Shown here in pieces: positions 1-8,314 of a stretch of 64,000 nucleotides of DNA. How positions within the stretch are numbered: position 1 is the first letter of the stretch; each line of letters starts with the position of its first letter. This stretch comes from RUG100 sp050953405. GTDB taxonomy: Bacteria; Bacillota; Clostridia; Peptostreptococcales; Anaerovoracaceae. The DNA lies in assembly GCA_050953405.1 (NCBI GenBank), contig JBMNMP010000003.1, forward strand, positions 310,001 to 374,000, written 5' to 3'. The notes below the pieces were generated by a model that saw nothing but the letters and a program-made list of their open reading frames with translations, searched no databases and was not told where the DNA came from. Position numbers and translations under genes: made by a program.

Positions 1-1087
1 TGTTCGCCATCATCTCACCGGTCTCCGCCTTTCGCGACTGATAGATCAGAAGGATGTCCTTTTCACGGTTTTCTTCTTCCAGGGTACGCTGGCGGCGCAG
101 GAAGGGGCGCGAAAACAGAATCAGGAAGATGATCAGGGATGCCATGAGGATGGCTCCCAATATCAGCATGGCATTCTTCAAGCTGTCTATGGGCAGGAAT
201 ACGGTCGCTTCAGGCTGTATCAGCAGTATCTGCCAGCCGTTTTCCAGTTTCGCGTAGCCGCAGATCTGCTTTTGACCATCGCGTTTGTAGCGCAGGATGC
301 CGCTTTGTTTGTCTTCGTTGGCTTTCAGCCTGCTGACCAGCTTTTTTGATCGCAGCGCTTTGCTGCTGATGCCGCTCGAATGCACGACAGGGTTCAGCTG
401 CTTGTCCAGGAGTACAGAAATCCCGTCTTTTGAAAGCCTCATGCGGCGCACCACGTTGATGGAATCGGCCGCCGTGATATCGGCGCCGGCAACGCCCACG
501 AACTGTCCGTTCACATAGATCGCCCGGGAGTAGGAAAACAGCTCTTTGTGCAGGTCGGGGTCGATATAGGGGCCGACCCAAACGCCGCCCTTTGTCTTCT
601 GAGGAAGATAAAAGTACTGCATATCTTTGCGTGCGGCCGAAAAGCGCCGGTTGCTGAGGTCGGCGAAGACGGCTGTCGCTTTGCCGCCCTGCATGACGTA
701 CCAGACTTCCTGGTTGGTGACCGTGACCCTTGGATTGAAGGTAACGTAGAGGCTGTGCACTGAGGTGGACGTGTCCAGCGTGGTGCGCACGATCCTGCTG
801 AGCTCTTTTTTGTAGGTCGCGATGTATTTCTCTCTGTTTTGATTGAAGGCCACGGTATCGAAAGTACTGGCTACAAAACTGGCAGTGGAATCGGTCAGCC
901 CGATCATGTGGTTGAACTGTGAATCAAGGTCGCCGGCGCGCTTCTCAGCCGTAGCCGCGATCTTTTTTTCTATTTCGCTGGTGAGATATTTGCTGCTGCG
1001 TATCGTGGCCACAGCACAAAAAAGAAAGGCCACCAGTAATGAGAATATGGAGATGATCGAGATGATTTTTACAGTCGTTCTGTTCAT
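1..1087 (-). CDS. sensor histidine kinase, N-terminal part (runs off left edge)
   Basis: The protein starts at 1087 and leaves the window after 362 codons without a stop. It has an N-terminal membrane segment (residues about 5-28), an extracellular domain of about 230 residues resembling a dCache ligand-binding fold (PYIDPD and SGADIT-like stretches), and a second membrane segment at about 305-325. The last visible residues, YQSRKAETGEMMAN, match the lead-in to the H-box of HisKA kinases (QSR-x-A-x-x-GEM-x-x-N, then IAHQWRQPL in the family). The histidine itself lies outside the window. The ligand is unknown. A response regulator would be expected to the left. A diguanylate cyclase is less likely because of the GEMMAN motif. 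Confidence 0.8.
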   Translation of the reverse strand, partial: MNRTTVKIISIISIFSLLVAFLFCAVATIRSSKYLTSEIEKKIAATAEKRAGDLDSQFNHMIGLTDSTASFVASTFDTVAFNQNREKYIATYKKELSRIVRTTLDTSTSVHSLYVTFNPRVTVTNQEVWYVMQGGKATAVFADLSNRRFSAARKDMQYFYLPQKTKGGVWVGPYIDPDLHKELFSYSRAIYVNGQFVGVAGADITAADSINVVRRMRLSKDGISVLLDKQLNPVVHSSGISSKALRSKKLVSRLKANEDKQSGILRYKRDGQKQICGYAKLENGWQILLIQPEATVFLPIDSLKNAMLILGAILMASLIIFLILFSRPFLRRQRTLEEENREKDILLIYQSRKAETGEMMAN

Positions 1088-1206
1088 GCTGTTATTCTAA
1101 CATAAAACGCATCTGTAATCAGCTGAAATCGCTGAAGAGGCGGCTCGTGTGGTATAATGACTGCATCTGTATGAGTACGCAGAGAACAGCAGTAAAGGAG
1201 CGCAAG

Positions 1207-1626
1207 ATGATAGAATATGTACATGATCTGCCCGTTGATGAATATCTGGATATGAGGATCGAAGCCGGGTGGCGCGGGCTCAGCCGCGGGCAGGCGGAAA
1301 AGGGGATCGCCGGTTCGGCTTACACGGTGGCGGCACGGGACGGTGAAAAAACCGCGGGCATGGCGCGCGTGATCTCTGACGGCGGTTACATCTACCTCAT
1401 CGTGGACGTCATCGTCAGGCCCGCTTATCAGGGGCAGGGCATAGGGACGCACATGATCGCCATGATAGACGAGTGGCTGCAGGAGGAAAGCCGTGGCAAG
1501 CCAACGCTGATGGTATATCTCATGGCTGCCGAAGGCAAGGAAGGATTCTACGAGAGATTCGGCTTCCTGCAGAGGCCTGGAGAACACATGGGCGCCGGCA
1601 TGTCGAAGTGGCTCGACCGCGCCTGA
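1207..1626 (+). CDS. GNAT family N-acetyltransferase
   Basis: This is a 139-residue single-domain GNAT protein. Such enzymes transfer an acetyl group from acetyl-CoA to an amine; the substrate here cannot be told. The acetyl-CoA loop is visible as RPAYQGQGIGTHMI (about residues 82-95), after a beta-strand YIYLIVDVIV, and the C-terminal EGFYERFGF is the usual GNAT ending. The start at 1207 follows AAAGGAGCGCAAG; a longer in-frame start at 1147 falls on the TATAAT-like box at 1153-1158 and is unlikely. The gene is divergent from the kinase and convergent with the next acetyltransferase. Confidence 0.85.
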   Translation: MIEYVHDLPVDEYLDMRIEAGWRGLSRGQAEKGIAGSAYTVAARDGEKTAGMARVISDGGYIYLIVDVIVRPAYQGQGIGTHMIAMIDEWLQEESRGKPTLMVYLMAAEGKEGFYERFGFLQRPGEHMGAGMSKWLDRA

Positions 1627-1647
1627 ATGGTGCGGGGAGCCGCAGTA

Positions 1648-2166
1648 TCAGAGAATCTTTTCGTACAGGGCGACCTGCGGGATCCCGTTCATCTCGATGT
1701 TCAGGTCAAAGATCTCCACAAAACGGAAGCCGGCGTTTTCGAACATCTTCCGCGCCGGGAGGTTGTTGGGAACAGTCTCCACGCGCAGTGACTGGTAACC
1801 CTGAGAGCGGGCCATTTCTACGGCGGAGCTTACCATAAAAGTGCCCACTCCCTTTTTATGCTCGGGATCGGCGGCTACGGTGCGCAGCCCGATGAACTTG
1901 CCCGGAGCTGTTGGTGTCAGCCATCCGGCGCGCGTGTAATCGTCGAGGGGTTCCGGCGTGTAATTGCAGGCTCCCAGTACGCTGTCTCCATCGATGCACA
2001 TGTATTGTGCTCCCTTGGAGATGACTTCGCGAGTGCTGTCCCGCCCGGGATATACTCCGGGGATCCATTTCGGATAGTTTACGGTGCTCACCAGATGGTC
2101 GACTACTTTGTCGTAAAACCTGGAGACCAGTTCGAGGTCGTCCATAGTGCATTTTCTGAATTCCAT
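1648..2166 (-). CDS. GNAT family N-acetyltransferase
   Basis: A 172-residue GNAT protein, unrelated in detail to its neighbour. The cofactor loop is EHKKGVGTFMV (about residues 103-113). The C-terminal part reads NLPARKMFENAGFRFV, a standard GNAT helix and strand. An AGGAAG sequence precedes the ATG at 2166. The 3' end lies only about 20 bases from the convergent GNAT gene. A perfect 18-bp palindrome upstream suggests local repression. The acceptor substrate is unknown. Confidence 0.85.
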   Translation of the reverse strand: MEFRKCTMDDLELVSRFYDKVVDHLVSTVNYPKWIPGVYPGRDSTREVISKGAQYMCIDGDSVLGACNYTPEPLDDYTRAGWLTPTAPGKFIGLRTVAADPEHKKGVGTFMVSSAVEMARSQGYQSLRVETVPNNLPARKMFENAGFRFVEIFDLNIEMNGIPQVALYEKIL

Positions 2167-2192
2167 ATATCGTTCTTCCTTGATACTAAATT

Positions 2193-2210
2193 ATCTGTCA
2201 TATGACAGAT
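2193..2210. promoter_or_regulatory. 18-bp perfect palindrome, operator-like
   Basis: ATCTGTCATATGACAGAT is perfectly self-complementary and lies about 30 bases upstream of the start of the minus-strand acetyltransferase. Its size and place suit a dimeric repressor site. No regulator gene is adjacent, so the binding protein is unknown. Confidence 0.45.
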
Positions 2211-2905
2211 TGAAATAGATTTTACCATAGAAGCAATCGCTTTGAAATACTTTTTTTGGGTGTCCGCAAAGTTAAAAAAACTTGCTTGCGGCGATGACGG
2301 TGACTCGCAGGCTATTAATCGTTCGTTTAAAAAATTAGCCGTTTATTGTGCAAAAAGAGCGATGTGCAAATTGGCATCTGGTGTTATTATAACAACATCA
2401 GATAAACGGAACCTTAAGTTTTTCGCAGGTTGCCATGCCTGCAATATTGCCCAACATGCTACAGAGAAAATTAGCCCTGTCCAGGAGCTGATTTTCTTTT
2501 TTTGTATCATTTAATGTGACAGAACTGTCACTTTGCGTCAGGTGACGTTTTAGTTACTGGAAATTTCCCTGCAGAGCTGTACAATAGTTATTAGAAAATA
2601 CTTCTTCAACTGATTGACTTATAATTGATGGCAGAAAGCCAAGAAGATGTTTTCAATCCGCCGCTACCTTAAGGCGGCGTGACACGGCATCGATAACGCA
2701 GATATTAATTACGTGGTCAGGATCCTGGGATTTGAGATTCTCAATAGCAAGGCCGGCTGCGGAAACTGGTCCAGAGTAGAGTCTGCGGATGTCAACCAAG
2801 CTAAAAAGGCCGCGAGTTCGACACGCGTCCGGCATCACTGCAAAAACAGCTTTCAGGGGTAAGGCTGTCGGGCCGGAGGCTATGGATGAGCGGCCTTTTT
2901 ATTAT
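2211..2905. other. gene-poor intergenic stretch of about 700 bases
   Basis: The stretch is AT-rich in its first half. Short reading frames on both strands (for example 2242-2514 plus, 2653-2838 minus) have no ribosome site or recognisable protein character. Several small dyads are visible: GTGACA-n4-TGTCAC near 2516, a stem CGCCGC/GCGGCG near 2660-2680, and a T-arm-like GCGAGTTCGAC at about 2813. It ends in a GC hairpin plus T-run. A small plus-strand RNA is possible but not established. Confidence 0.4.
2871..2901 (+). terminator. possible rho-independent terminator
   Basis: GGCCG pairs with CGGCC across a 15-base loop and is followed by TTTTT. It reads on the plus strand, where no gene ends, so it either closes an unrecognised small RNA or is chance. 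Confidence 0.3.
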
Positions 2906-2920
2906 CCGCTTTCAGTTCTC

Positions 2921-3403
2921 TCAGTCGGCATCTATGCTGTCGATATCGATATAATAGCCGAGGTCTTTGCTGGCCTCGATGACTTCTCCGCTGACTACGA
3001 CAGGATTTCCTTCGCCGATCTCAAGAGCTGTCTGGCGCTGTGAATCCTCCTGGAAGGTGCAGTGGATGAATACGGGTGAAGAGTCATTCTTCTTCTCTAT
3101 GGTGCAGTAATCTCCATTTTCATCGATGAAGCCCAGGTAGCCGTGTACGGTGACCGTCTGGTTTTTGAATTTCTTTCTCGCTTTCTTTTCGTTCTTTTCG
3201 AGGGTGGATTCCAGGTAGCCTGCGCTGTAGGAACCGTCGTCATAAATCTGAGTGGCCTTGCTCCTGCTCTTTTTCTGCTGTTCCGCCGCGTCGCTGTCCC
3301 CGCCCTGAGAACCGCAGGCAGTGAATACGAGTGTGCAGCTGAGCGTCAGCAGCATAGCTATGACCACATTAAAGAATTTTTTGCTGAGTTTCATCTTATT
3401 CAT
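2921..3403 (-). CDS. secreted lipoprotein with OB-fold (tRNA_anti-like) domain
   Basis: A 160-residue protein with a lipoprotein signal: basic N-terminus, hydrophobic core, and LVFTAC as the lipobox with the acylated cysteine at about residue 31. After a Ser/Lys-rich linker, residues about 75-160 resemble the OB-fold lipoprotein family (NQTVTVHGYLGFIDENGDY, then NPVVVSGEVIEASKDLG). Its function is not known. ATG 3403 is preferred over ATG 3409 because AGGAG then sits six bases upstream. It faces the divergent cysteine hydrolase gene. Confidence 0.7.
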   Translation of the reverse strand: MNKMKLSKKFFNVVIAMLLTLSCTLVFTACGSQGGDSDAAEQQKKSRSKATQIYDDGSYSAGYLESTLEKNEKKARKKFKNQTVTVHGYLGFIDENGDYCTIEKKNDSSPVFIHCTFQEDSQRQTALEIGEGNPVVVSGEVIEASKDLGYYIDIDSIDAD

Positions 3404-3473
3404 GTACATCTCCTCTATTTGATCTCATAATGGAGTATATCACATGGCTGAGCGGGCTATCAAGTTTGCCCGG

Positions 3474-3502
3474 TTGCTGCTGCAGGTCATTGATGATATA
3501 AT
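3474..3502 (+). promoter_or_regulatory. sigma-A type promoter
   Basis: TTGCTG (3474-3479) and TATAAT (3497-3502) are 17 bases apart, followed 25 bases later by the start of the hydrolase gene. Confidence 0.6.
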
Positions 3503-3527
3503 CCTCTAAACGAAAGGAAGTGGAATC

Positions 3528-4073
3528 ATGCGCAAGATACTGATAGTCGTGGACATGCAAAACGACTTTATAGACGGATCGCTGGGCACTCCGGAGGCGC
3601 AGGCCATCGTGGAGAACGTAGTGGAAAAAATCAGATCGTATCCGGTGGAGGATGTGCGGGCGACGCAGGACACGCACCCGGTGGATTACCTGTCCACTCA
3701 GGAGGGACAAAAACTGCCGCTGGAGCACTGCATCAAAGGCACCAGAGGCTGGGAGATCAGAGATGAGGTGGCGCAGCTGCTCCGCCGCGGGGACGAAGGA
3801 GCAGAGTCGCGGATATATGAAAAACCGACATTCGGTTCCCTTGACCTTGCACGTGATCTACAGGAAATATATCGCAGCAGCGATGAGGGCCTTGAAATCG
3901 AGTTGGTGGGGCTGTGCACCGATATATGCGTTGTATCCAATGCTTTGCTGCTGAAAGCTTTCATGCCCGAAGTGAGGATATCGGTTGCCGCGGACTGCTG
4001 TGCCGGGGTGACGCCGGAAAAACACCAGGCGGCCCTGGAAACTATGGCTTCCTGTCAGATAGAGATCGAGTAG
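3528..4073 (+). CDS. isochorismatase/nicotinamidase-family cysteine hydrolase
   Basis: A 181-residue hydrolase of the nicotinamidase/isochorismatase superfamily, which uses an Asp-Lys-Cys triad. The Asp is in VVDMQNDF (residue about 9), the Lys in YEKPTFGS (about 104), and the Cys in GLCTDICVVSNALL (about 134). THPVDY after DVRATQD resembles the metal-binding segment of nicotinamidases. Nicotinamide deamidation in NAD salvage is a reasonable guess, but other amidase activities occur in the family. The start follows CGAAAGGAAGTGGAATC. A strong terminator follows directly, so it is monocistronic. Confidence 0.85.
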   Translation: MRKILIVVDMQNDFIDGSLGTPEAQAIVENVVEKIRSYPVEDVRATQDTHPVDYLSTQEGQKLPLEHCIKGTRGWEIRDEVAQLLRRGDEGAESRIYEKPTFGSLDLARDLQEIYRSSDEGLEIELVGLCTDICVVSNALLLKAFMPEVRISVAADCCAGVTPEKHQAALETMASCQIEIE

Positions 4074-4076
4074 ATC

Positions 4077-4102
4077 GAGCCGCCCACGCGGCTCTTTTTT
4101 TT
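4077..4102 (+). terminator. rho-independent terminator
   Basis: Stem GAGCCGC/GCGGCTC with loop CCAC, followed by eight T residues, directly after the hydrolase stop codon. Confidence 0.9.
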
Positions 4103-4172
4103 ACTTTTTTTGTTCTCAGACGATTATGACGATTTGTTAATAAAAATGCCGCGTTAAGTGACGCTCTGTATA

Positions 4173-4200
4173 GTGACCTCTAACCTCCAAAGAATATAAT
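4173..4200 (+). promoter_or_regulatory. probable promoter of the SGNH hydrolase gene
   Basis: TATAAT at 4195-4200 with GTGACC 16 bases upstream. The -35 match is weak. Confidence 0.45.
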
Positions 4201-4230
4201 GGATACAATAAAGAGAGTGAGGTGACTGAA

Positions 4231-5265
4231 ATGAGGAAAAATCTTATCATCAAAGTGGCGGCGATCGGAACAATGGCCATGCTGTTCTCGATCACAGCAA
4301 CTATAGCGGCGAGCACGATCACGGCGGAAGCGACGGCAAGCGCAGATACAGGAACTCGTTTACAGGCACCTCTGATCAAGGGCTTCAAGTCCGGGGTAAT
4401 GGAATGGTCAAATGTAAAGGGGGCGACGGCTTATAGGGTATACGAAAAGACAACGGAAGGATGGACGCCTGTGGGGCAGACGGCAGGATGCGAGATGGAT
4501 CTCAGCAACTGGAAGAGGGATAGAGTCTACAGCGTACAGGCAATCAGCGGGAATGAAAAATCCGCGTATGACAAAGCGTTCAGCTACAAATACCATAGAT
4601 ATGGCAGGGACAAGGTGATCTTTGAAGGTGCCAGCACAGTGGCTCCGAGATATTCATGGGCGCGCAGAACTGCAAGGATGATGGGGTTCAAGAGCATCAA
4701 CCGGGCAAAACCCGGTGCCGTAGTTTCTATCAGGCCCAGGAAGAGCATGTATATGGATGCGCTGCGAAAGGGATACAAGGGGTGTAATCTCGTAGTCATA
4801 ACGCCGGGAGCGAATGACTACAGCAGCGGCCTGGTGAGATTGGGAAGGATAAAGAGCAGAGACCCGAGGACATACTGCGGGGCGCTCAACGGAATGCTCA
4901 AGATCATACACAGGGATGCGCCGAAGGCCAGGATAATCATCATGACACAGAGGGAATTCATCATAGACGGGCAGTATGCTTATGACAGAAAGAACGAGAA
5001 GGGGGACACACTGCGCGACTATGAGAGGGCGACGATCAACATCGCCAGAAGACATCCGCACTGCTATATCATGGATACCAGCAGCGCAAAGGTGGTCACC
5101 AGGAAGAACATAGAGAAGACAACTATAGACCTGAGGCACCCGAACGCGGCCGCTCACCGGAAGTTTTCCGACAAGATGGTGAAGTATCTGAACGATGAAG
5201 TGATGAACGGAAATGACAACACCGGAGCCACGCAGGCGGCCGGGAATGAAATCAGTGAAAACTGA
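4231..5265 (+). CDS. secreted SGNH/GDSL-type hydrolase with N-terminal FN3-like module
   Basis: A 344-residue exported protein. Residues 1-35 form a signal peptide. Residues about 45-115 form an FN3-like module (MEWSNVKGATAYRVYEK, YSVQAISG) of the kind repeated in other secreted proteins here. The rest is an SGNH hydrolase: block I is FEGAST with the nucleophile serine, but alanine replaces the usual Asp of GDS; block III is PGANDYS; block V is DLRHPN with the Asp/His pair. A cell-wall or polysaccharide esterase is plausible, substrate unknown. The start at 4231 follows GAGGTG with six-base spacing. Confidence 0.8.
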   Translation: MRKNLIIKVAAIGTMAMLFSITATIAASTITAEATASADTGTRLQAPLIKGFKSGVMEWSNVKGATAYRVYEKTTEGWTPVGQTAGCEMDLSNWKRDRVYSVQAISGNEKSAYDKAFSYKYHRYGRDKVIFEGASTVAPRYSWARRTARMMGFKSINRAKPGAVVSIRPRKSMYMDALRKGYKGCNLVVITPGANDYSSGLVRLGRIKSRDPRTYCGALNGMLKIIHRDAPKARIIIMTQREFIIDGQYAYDRKNEKGDTLRDYERATINIARRHPHCYIMDTSSAKVVTRKNIEKTTIDLRHPNAAAHRKFSDKMVKYLNDEVMNGNDNTGATQAAGNEISEN

Positions 5266-5444
5266 AAAATGTTTTGCTCTAACAGGGAATAGAGCGGGAG
5301 TAGAGACTGATCTTTGAAAACTGAATATCGGAAGCGGTGAAAGCGATCGGGTGGCGGTGCATTTGACATGGTGTCTGATTTGTGTGACAATGATGTCGAC
5401 GAGTGTTTGTGGATTATGCAGACAGAGGTCGGCTGGAGTCAAGT

Positions 5445-5864
5445 ATGAAGAAAAACATCGGCGGAGTTGTGCTTTCCACGGTTCTGCTAATATCGATAGA
5501 TTTGTTATTGGGGAATGCACTGGCGAACCTTTATATCAACAAGATTTTCTATATCGTCACTGAGGGGCCGGAGATATATGACATAATTGCTACTGTGTCT
5601 ATGGATATAGTGCCCCTGTTAGTGGCTGCGGCAGCGGGGACTGCCGTCTGCAAGGCGATGTGCGACCGCAAGGGGAAGCGGTCGTTTCTGGGCGTGAGTG
5701 CTATATATTTCTTCCTCTCGGGGCTGTTGTTTGCCCTGGGGTCGGCGAAATACAACATCCACATCTACGTGATCTCCGTGATCATCGCTTTTGCCGTGTA
5801 TATAATCATGGTATTTCTGATGCACAAGGTACTCTTCAAAGTAACCAGCAAAAAGCTGTTTTAG
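5445..5864 (+). CDS. small multi-pass membrane protein, unknown
   Basis: A 139-residue protein with about four hydrophobic helices (about 8-28, 48-66, 78-97, 105-128) and a basic cytoplasmic loop CDRKGKRS. It matches no family I recognise. ATG 5445 with GGAG six bases upstream is preferred over an upstream start at 5403. It follows the SGNH gene after about 180 bases without an obvious terminator. Confidence 0.6.
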   Translation: MKKNIGGVVLSTVLLISIDLLLGNALANLYINKIFYIVTEGPEIYDIIATVSMDIVPLLVAAAAGTAVCKAMCDRKGKRSFLGVSAIYFFLSGLLFALGSAKYNIHIYVISVIIAFAVYIIMVFLMHKVLFKVTSKKLF

Positions 5865-5885
5865 AGATCGGGAAAATCAATGTCA

Positions 5886-5926
5886 AAAACACGCTGCGAT
5901 AATGCATACAGCATCGCAGCGTGTTT
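5886..5926 (-). terminator. bidirectional hairpin; probably the original terminator of the aldolase gene
   Basis: A perfect 14-bp stem (5887-5900 with 5913-5926) around a 12-base loop. The minus-strand copy continues with GTTTTTGAC, giving a good T-run, while the plus side has GTTTGAT. It lies about 45 bases beyond the reconstructed ancestral stop codon of the aldolase gene, on the far side of the IS element. Confidence 0.8.
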
Positions 5927-5978
5927 GATAATACGTGGTAATACGGCGCAGAGCTATTTGTGGAATTGTCAATATTTG

Positions 5979-6005
5979 TGCAGTCTTTAAACCCACAAAA
6001 TTATG
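5979..6005 (+). repeat. IS3 element left terminal inverted repeat
   Basis: Starts TGCAGTC and matches the reverse complement of 7213-7239 at 23 of 27 positions. The stop codon of the transposase orfB lies inside it. Confidence 0.8.
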
Positions 6006-6897
6006 CAGCTTCTGCTAACGATTGCTCCAGACGTCTCCTGTAAGCTGTCGGCGGGAGACCATCCGGATTTGAAGTGTATATCCTTATCCGGTTGTAGTAG
6101 ATAAAGACATACCTGAAGATGATTGTTTTAATTTCTTCCATCTTCATCTTGTATGTTGGAATCCTGTAGAGGAGTTCCTTCTTGAGAGTAGCGAAGAAGC
6201 TTTCCATCCTGGCGTTATCAAAGCAATGGTTCACGCCGCTGAGGCTCTGCAGAACACCGGCATTATTGAGTTCTTCACGGAATGCTTCACTTGTATACTG
6301 GCTCCCGCGATCTGAATGGAGTATGGCTCCGTTCAAAGGAAACCTTTTGGCTGCTGCGTTGAATGTATCAATGCACAGTTCCTTGCACATATTGCTTCGC
6401 ATTACCAGAGAAAGTATTTCTCCGTTGAAGCAATCCATTATTGGAGATATGTATAGTTTGCCGTCACGGCATGCTATCTGAGATATATCGGTAAGCAACT
6501 TCTGATACGGCTGATCTGACCTGAAATCCTGTTTGATCAGGTTTTCCTTCTCCTGTATTTCAGTAGTTGCCCCGGTTAAGCCTTTCGGACGGCGCTTGCG
6601 TTCATGGAGCCAACCATTTTCCTTCATGATTCTGGCTGTCCTGCGCTTACCAGCCTTGTAACCACGATTTCCAAGTGCTATCTGCATTCGATCCACACCA
6701 TAGTTATCGTTGTATATATTCTCGTCGAGTATTTCCTGCATAACTGCCGAAAGAACAGCGTCCTTGCCGGGCTTACCGAGATTCCTTTTGAATCTGTAAT
6801 AACCGGTCTCGCTCACGTTCAGGACATCGCACATAACGCTTACAGGCCATCTGCTGCTGTATTCACGAATGAACTCAAAGCGTTTCCGGGCTCTCAC
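6001..6897 (-). CDS. IS3-family transposase orfB (DDE integrase)
   Basis: A 298-residue catalytic subunit. An HTH_21-type segment (VDRMQIALGNRGY, KRRTARIMKENGW) precedes the rve core. The DDE residues are the Asp in LLTDISQI, the Asp in LHSDRGSQYTS, and the Glu in ARMESFFATLKKE. It begins with GTG at 6897 overlapping the orfA stop, so it is translated by coupling or by frameshifting from orfA. It appears full length and intact. Confidence 0.9.
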   Translation of the reverse strand: MRARKRFEFIREYSSRWPVSVMCDVLNVSETGYYRFKRNLGKPGKDAVLSAVMQEILDENIYNDNYGVDRMQIALGNRGYKAGKRRTARIMKENGWLHERKRRPKGLTGATTEIQEKENLIKQDFRSDQPYQKLLTDISQIACRDGKLYISPIMDCFNGEILSLVMRSNMCKELCIDTFNAAAKRFPLNGAILHSDRGSQYTSEAFREELNNAGVLQSLSGVNHCFDNARMESFFATLKKELLYRIPTYKMKMEEIKTIIFRYVFIYYNRIRIYTSNPDGLPPTAYRRRLEQSLAEAA

Positions 6898-7184
6898 TTC
6901 TTCCGGCTTTGTGCGAAAAAACCGAGGGCCTCCTTGAGTATATCGTTAGCTCGCCTGGTTTCCCGAAGCTCCGCTTCGAGTTCCTTAATGCGACGATCCT
7001 TTCCGCTGAGCGGTATCATTTTGTTACCACTGCCAACGAAAGCTTCTTCGCCGTGAGCTTTGCGCTGGCGACGCCAGTCGGCAAGTGTGTAATACTTGAT
7101 GCCGAGTTGCTCCGCAGCTGCCTTGACGCCGATTTCATCGGCCAGTTCAAGAGCCTGCAGTTTGAATTCCTTATCGTATTTCAT
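6894..7184 (-). CDS. IS3-family transposase orfA (HTH and leucine-zipper protein)
   Basis: A 96-residue protein with a helix-turn-helix (KYDKEFKLQALELADEIG, AAAEQLGIKYYTLADWRR) and a C-terminal heptad region (KDRRIKELEAELRETRRAND). It binds the element ends. It overlaps orfB by four bases (GTGA), and an AAGAAG run just upstream is a possible slip site for an OrfAB fusion. Confidence 0.9.
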   Translation of the reverse strand: MKYDKEFKLQALELADEIGVKAAAEQLGIKYYTLADWRRQRKAHGEEAFVGSGNKMIPLSGKDRRIKELEAELRETRRANDILKEALGFFAQSRKK

Positions 7185-7212
7185 GTCTCCACCTTTCCTG
7201 ATGATATATTAT

Positions 7213-7239
7213 CATCTTTTTGTGGATTTAACGACTGCA
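7213..7239 (-). repeat. IS3 element right terminal inverted repeat
   Basis: Reads TGCAGTCGTTAAATCC on the minus strand, the partner of 5979-6005. It now supplies the final Cys-Ser-Arg codons and the TAA stop of the aldolase gene. Confidence 0.8.
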
Positions 7240-8190
7240 TTTAAATGATACTACTCCATTGCTCATGCTGCCGCTGGCGCCCAGAACATCTTTGATCTTG
7301 TGGGCGACCATATCGCGGATAGCATCCCTTGCAGGCCCAAGGTACTTGCGGGGGTCGAACTCGCCGGGGTTTTCAGCGAGGAACTTCCTGACCTCAGCGG
7401 TCATCGCCAGCCTGAGATCGGTATCGATGTTGACCTTGCATACACCGTGCCTGGCAGCCTCGCGGATCATATCCTCGGGAACGCCCTGCGCGCCGGGTAT
7501 GTCGCCGCCGTACTGGTTGCACTTTTTCACGAACTCCGGAAGAACAGTCGAAGCGCCGTGCAGAACGAGAGGCACATCCGGGATCAGGGAGTGGATCTCC
7601 TTGAGCCTTTCAAAGTCGAGGTAAGGTGTGCCTTTGAACTTGTAAGCTCCATGGCTGGTGCCTATGGCTACTGCCAGCGAGTCGACGCCGGTCTTTTCTA
7701 CGAATTCGGCAGCTTCCCCGGGGTCGGTGAATGTGGCTTCACGGGCGTCAACGTTGACCGCGTCTTCGATGCCGGTCAGCTTGCCGAGTTCGGCCTCAAC
7801 AACGACACCCTTGTCGTGCGCATATTCGACTACCTGTCTGGTGATCTTTATATTTTCTTCAAAAGGATATTTGGAACCATCGTACATAACAGAAGTGAAT
7901 CCGTCATCGACGCACTTTTTGCAGATATCGAAATCCGCGCCGTGGTCGAGATGCAGGCATATATCGAGACCGGTGTCTTCGATAGCCGCCTTGACAAGAT
8001 GTATCAGATAAGCCGGCTTGGCGTATTTTCTGGCGCCTGCGGATACCTGCAGTATCAGCGAGGAATTTTCCTGCTGAGCCGCTTCCACGATGCCCTGGAT
8101 GATTTCCATATTGTTAACGTTGAATGCGCCGATCGCATAATCGGCATTCAGCGCTTTGGCAAACATTTCTTTTGATGTGATTAAAGACAT
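7228..8190 (-). CDS. fba: class II fructose-1,6-bisphosphate aldolase, C-terminus rewritten by IS3
   Basis: A 320-residue zinc-dependent aldolase of glycolysis and gluconeogenesis. Visible are the catalytic and metal motifs HLDHGADFDICKK, YDGSKYPFEEN, EAELGKLTGIED, the second metal region AIGTSHGAYKFK, LVLHGAS, and the phosphate-binding VNIDTDLRLA. ATG 8190 with GGAGGTATC upstream is preferred over the in-frame ATG at 8271. The last residues and the stop come from the IS3 inverted repeat: the present ending is FKCSR, and removing the IS with its TTT duplication gives FKY followed by TGA. Enzyme function is probably kept because the change lies beyond the barrel. Confidence 0.95.
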   Translation of the reverse strand: MSLITSKEMFAKALNADYAIGAFNVNNMEIIQGIVEAAQQENSSLILQVSAGARKYAKPAYLIHLVKAAIEDTGLDICLHLDHGADFDICKKCVDDGFTSVMYDGSKYPFEENIKITRQVVEYAHDKGVVVEAELGKLTGIEDAVNVDAREATFTDPGEAAEFVEKTGVDSLAVAIGTSHGAYKFKGTPYLDFERLKEIHSLIPDVPLVLHGASTVLPEFVKKCNQYGGDIPGAQGVPEDMIREAARHGVCKVNIDTDLRLAMTAEVRKFLAENPGEFDPRKYLGPARDAIRDMVAHKIKDVLGASGSMSNGVVSFKCSR

Positions 8191-8314
8191 ATTATGATAC
8201 CTCCGCGTGTTGGGTTTTAGATTAGTGTGCAGCCTTCTGCGAACCGCATCGGACACCTTTAATGTTATCACAAAAGCCCCTAAATCTCTACTGTATTTAA
8301 GGACAAAAGTGTTG

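Larger units (their letters stand above)
5978..7239 (-). mobile_element. IS3-family insertion sequence (orfA/orfB)
   Basis: An element of about 1.26 kb carrying two overlapping transposase frames between 27-bp imperfect inverted repeats. It is flanked by TTT on both sides (5975-5977 and 7240-7242), consistent with a 3-bp target duplication. It sits in the last codons of the class II aldolase gene, in the same orientation. The transposase frames and repeats look intact, so the element may be active. Confidence 0.85.

Noticed and set aside
2242..2514. 90-codon open frame in the intergenic stretch
   Set aside because: No ribosome site, no protein-like composition and no neighbour context; low-complexity AT-rich DNA.
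2805..2840. tRNA-like T-arm (GCGAGTTCGAC) resembling the ssrA 3' end, possible tRNA or attR
   Set aside because: The arm does not close into a five-base stem with a seven-base loop, no acceptor stem partner is found upstream, and the match to ssrA is limited to about 11 bases.
7181..7195. GTCTCCACC match to the ssrA end as a second attachment site
   Set aside because: Only nine bases and located in the IS3 element upstream of orfA; expected by chance.
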